Assembly (NCBI GenBank): GCA_009903855.1
Contig: WYEK01000007.1
Span: 1 to 8,665 of the forward strand
Reading direction: 5' to 3'
Length of the DNA: 8,665 nucleotides
From: Thermocrinis sp.
GTDB lineage: Bacteria; Aquificota; Aquificia; Aquificales; Aquificaceae
This document shows positions 6,413 through 8,665 of the stretch, in pieces. A program made the translations under genes and the position numbers. The notes under the pieces were generated by a model. It made no database searches, was not told where the DNA came from, and worked only from the letters and a program-made list of their open reading frames with translations. Numbering within the stretch: position 1 is the stretch's first letter; the number at the start of each line of letters is the position of its first letter.

Positions 6413-7260
6413 GATAGCATGGTTTTTAAAAGGATCAATGTTATATGATGGATGAGCAAAATCAAACCTAAGGTGTAGTATAGCTTGGTGTGTTTGTTTA
6501 TCCACCGGAGTATTATTTGAAAAAGTGAAAATGCAAACAGGACAGCAAAAACTACATTCATTGCTTGCAAGAGGTAAGCTTCTCTCTTTTTTTTCTCAGG
6601 AACAAAGAGCTTTGATAGGGTTAATTCGTAAGTCCTAAACTTGGTAAGATAGTATTTATCGTCCTTTTTAAAAACTAAAGAACCGTCCTTTAAAATCAGT
6701 TTATCACCTTTAAACTGAGCATGCCCTGCGCTTACCGAAAAGTCGTCAATTTTGAGAAAAACATCCTTTAAAAGGTCTCCTTCTCTCTTCTCAATTCTTA
6801 TAGTTATTCCGCCAAAGGTGTAAAAACTCTTCTCAGGTATTGTTTTCACAACCTCCGTGTAATACTTATAAACAAAAAGCTTTCTCATGTAAGATACATC
6901 CTCTTGCCTTATGAAGTAGCCTACGAACAAAACAGAAAATAGCAAAGGGGAAGACACCAAAAAAAGCTTAAAAAATAAAACCTTTGGGTCTATACCAAAG
7001 GAAGCCAAAATACTTAATTTTTTAGACTCTTTCAGTTCAAAAATTAGCCAACTGGAGGAAACAAAAAAGGAGGATGGCAAAAAGTAGCTCACAAAATACA
7101 AAAACCAAAGACCCAAAAAGCTTAAGGATTCTATGAAGGGAGTTTTAAAAAGAACTTGGTCTATTTGAACAAGCTGAACGAATAAAAAGAGAAAAGACAA
7201 AATTATGCTTATTAAAAGGGATAACTTTACCACCTTCCAGCTTAGAAAGCTGTACAGCAT
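6409..7260 (-). CDS. LptF/LptG (YjgP/YjgQ) family permease, short at the C-terminus
   Basis: LptF and LptG form the membrane part of the LptB2FG transporter that extracts lipopolysaccharide from the inner membrane for export. This 283-residue protein has hydrophobic helices at about 9-33, 46-72 and 94-116, a periplasmic beta-rich domain (about 118-225, including GDKLILKDGSLVF at 185-197), and helices at about 229-251 and 259-281. The cytoplasmic coupling segment ELKESKKLSILASFGIDP (75-92) resembles the family's 'E-L-x-A-L-x-A-x-G-I-S' region. Family members usually have about 350 residues and six helices; here the sixth is missing and the gene ends in ftsZ. Which of LptF or LptG it represents is unclear. 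ATG 7260 overlaps the TPR gene stop as TGATG and lacks a clear Shine-Dalgarno, so translational coupling is likely. Family call moderately firm. Confidence 0.75.
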   Translation of the reverse strand: MLYSFLSWKVVKLSLLISIILSFLFLFVQLVQIDQVLFKTPFIESLSFLGLWFLYFVSYFLPSSFFVSSSWLIFELKESKKLSILASFGIDPKVLFFKLFLVSSPLLFSVLFVGYFIRQEDVSYMRKLFVYKYYTEVVKTIPEKSFYTFGGITIRIEKREGDLLKDVFLKIDDFSVSAGHAQFKGDKLILKDGSLVFKKDDKYYLTKFRTYELTLSKLFVPEKKKREAYLLQAMNVVFAVLFAFSLFQIILRWINKHTKLYYTLGLILLIHHITLILLKTMLS

Positions 7261-8665
7261 CAGGGCTTTAATTTTTTCTTTAGTCTCTCTTTTTGTCCCG
7301 GCTCACCCCTTTTGCCCTCTTCCAAAAGTTGCCAGGACTTTCTGTAAGCATCCAGGGCTTGATCTTTTTTATTTAACTTCATCAGAACATCCCCTATGTG
7401 TTCCCATATTACAGGGTCTTCCTTTTCCTTTTCTAGGGCTTTTAGCAAAAGCTCGTATGCCCTCTGGTATTGTCCTTTGTAGTAAAGTACCCATGCGTAG
7501 CTGTCAATGTACGCAGGATTTTCTGGATCCTTGCTAAGTGCCTTTAGTATGAACTCTTCTGCCTCTGATAGCCTTGCGTCCTCATACCACAAAAGGAGTG
7601 AGTACCCAAGATGGTTAAAGAGCTCAGGGTCCTCGGGGTTTAGCTTTATTGCTTCCCTTAGGCTCCTTTCCGCATCTATGATCTTTCCCAACTTGTCCAA
7701 GATGATAGCTTTTAAGAAGTATCCTCTGTAATCCCTGGGGTTTAGCTCTACTGCCTTATCCACAAAGGGCAAGGCTTCTGCGTTCTTCTCCTGTTCGCTC
7801 AGGAGGTTTGCCATGAGCAGATTAAGGTCTGGGTTGTTGGGTTCCAATTCCAAAGCCCTCTTAACCAAACCCTCAGCCTTCTTGTAATCTTTCTGGTCCA
7901 TATAAGCCACTGCGAGCCTTTCCATGATTTTGGCGTTGTTAGGGTTCTGTTCCAACAGCTTTTCATAAACCTTTAAGGCTTGGTCTGTTTTTTTGTTGGC
8001 TTCAAGGGATACACCGTACGCAAAGGCTACGTCTAAGTTATCGGGCTCTTGAGAGTAAAGCTCCCTTGCCAGCTCCTCTGCTTCGTTAAAGTCTGAAGTT
8101 TTTATTAGAAGGTAAATGTATCTTAGCTTGTAGCCCTTCTCTGGGTAGTAGTCAAAGAGCCTTTTATAAACATCCTTGGCGTCCTGGAAGCGTCCTGTTA
8201 TTGTGTAAAGGTTTGCGAGCCTTTCAAGGGCAGTGCGGTTGGTGGGTTCCTCCTTCAGCACACTCAAATAAAGACTTTCAGCCTTTGAAAACTCTTTTTC
8301 GCCCTCGTAGATACTTCCCAAGGTGGTAAAGCCCGCCTCAAAGGTTCTTTTTATTTGCAGGGACTTGTTTAAATACTCTATGGCCTTTTCCTTTTTACCC
8401 TCAGTCAGATAAATCCGAGCTAACATATAATAGGGCAAGGGGTTATCAACCGCCAAATTTGCCAACCTTTCCAACACTTCTTTTGCATCCTGTAGGCGGT
8501 TTCTCCTTATGTATTCGTCTGCCAAGAAAATCATTATCTCCTTGGAGTTTGGGTTCGCTCTGTAGCCCTCCTCCAATGCTTCCAATGCTTTTTGACGATC
8601 TCCTTTGAGAACATAGATGCTGTGAAGCACCAAGTAGGGCTCTTTGTCTTGAGGATATTCCCTTT
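7260..8665 (-). CDS. TPR-repeat protein, 5' end beyond the right edge
   Basis: The minus-strand frame stays open to the window edge. Upstream of a TTG at 8633 it continues REYPQDKEPY, which reads as TPR sequence, so that TTG is an internal leucine codon and the true start lies outside. About 467 residues are visible, made almost entirely of roughly thirteen 34-residue tetratricopeptide repeats with typical Ala/Gly/Tyr/Pro positions (for example NPNNAKIMERLAVAYMDQ and ELEPNNPDLNLLMANLL), ending in a basic tail rich in Lys. The final repeats (DSYAWVLYYKGQY, WEHIGDVLMKLNKKDQA) resemble the 'DSxGW...HLGD' end of large bacterial TPR proteins often attached to the envelope. TPRs bind other proteins; the partner is unknown, and any signal peptide is out of view. 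The gene is translationally coupled to the downstream LptF/G-like gene, so an envelope role is possible but inferred. Confidence 0.88.
   Translation of the reverse strand, partial: REYPQDKEPYLVLHSIYVLKGDRQKALEALEEGYRANPNSKEIMIFLADEYIRRNRLQDAKEVLERLANLAVDNPLPYYMLARIYLTEGKKEKAIEYLNKSLQIKRTFEAGFTTLGSIYEGEKEFSKAESLYLSVLKEEPTNRTALERLANLYTITGRFQDAKDVYKRLFDYYPEKGYKLRYIYLLIKTSDFNEAEELARELYSQEPDNLDVAFAYGVSLEANKKTDQALKVYEKLLEQNPNNAKIMERLAVAYMDQKDYKKAEGLVKRALELEPNNPDLNLLMANLLSEQEKNAEALPFVDKAVELNPRDYRGYFLKAIILDKLGKIIDAERSLREAIKLNPEDPELFNHLGYSLLLWYEDARLSEAEEFILKALSKDPENPAYIDSYAWVLYYKGQYQRAYELLLKALEKEKEDPVIWEHIGDVLMKLNKKDQALDAYRKSWQLLEEGKRGEPGQKERLKKKLKP

Noticed and set aside
8631..8633. TTG at 8633 as the start of the TPR protein
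   Set aside because: The frame remains open to the edge and the upstream residues continue the TPR pattern, so the start lies outside the window.

Overview
The window is almost entirely a bacterial division and cell-wall (dcw) gene cluster. The gene set is that of a diderm (LptF/LptG-type permease plus peptidoglycan and FtsQAZ genes). The compact proteins, low-to-medium GC content, preference for AGA/AGG arginine codons and Lys/Glu-rich proteins suggest a thermophile. My best guess is the Aquificaceae (Hydrogenobacter/Thermocrinis/Aquifex relatives). This is an inference from style and synteny, not a database match.

Layout, left to right. Positions 1-60 hold the first 20 codons of a minus-strand gene that leaves the window, with a perfect Shine-Dalgarno. 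Positions 61-186 form a divergent regulatory region with a 10-bp perfect inverted repeat, a minus-strand TATAAT inside its loop, and two tandem TATAAT boxes facing right. Five cluster genes and an upstream transporter then run on the plus strand: an APC-superfamily amino-acid permease (187-1578), murB (1642-2535), ddl (2492-3358), ftsQ (3368-4093), ftsA (4098-5345) and ftsZ (5345-6412). The spacing is very tight: a 44-bp murB/ddl overlap, short ftsQ and ftsA gaps, and a TGATG stop-start at ftsA/ftsZ. Two genes converge from the right on the minus strand: a TPR-repeat protein cut by the right edge (7260-8665) and, joined to it by TGATG, a short LptF/LptG-family permease (6409-7260). The ftsZ and permease stop codons overlap tail to tail.

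How the genes work together. MurB completes UDP-N-acetylmuramic acid, and Ddl makes the D-Ala-D-Ala dipeptide that ends the stem peptide. FtsQ, FtsA and FtsZ build the divisome: FtsZ forms the ring, FtsA ties it to the membrane through its C-terminal helix and the FtsZ C-terminal peptide, and FtsQ links to the periplasmic side. The permease at the head of the cluster could supply amino acids, but nothing in the sequence fixes its substrate. The minus-strand pair may concern the outer membrane (LPS export).

I see no CRISPR array, tRNA or rRNA, insertion sequence, prophage or defence gene, and no stretch above 300 bases without a gene. I found no undescribed system. The points that deserve a second look are the inverted repeat and promoter at the left end, the C-terminally shortened LptF/G protein with five apparent membrane segments, and the ways start sites are set in the plus-strand genes.
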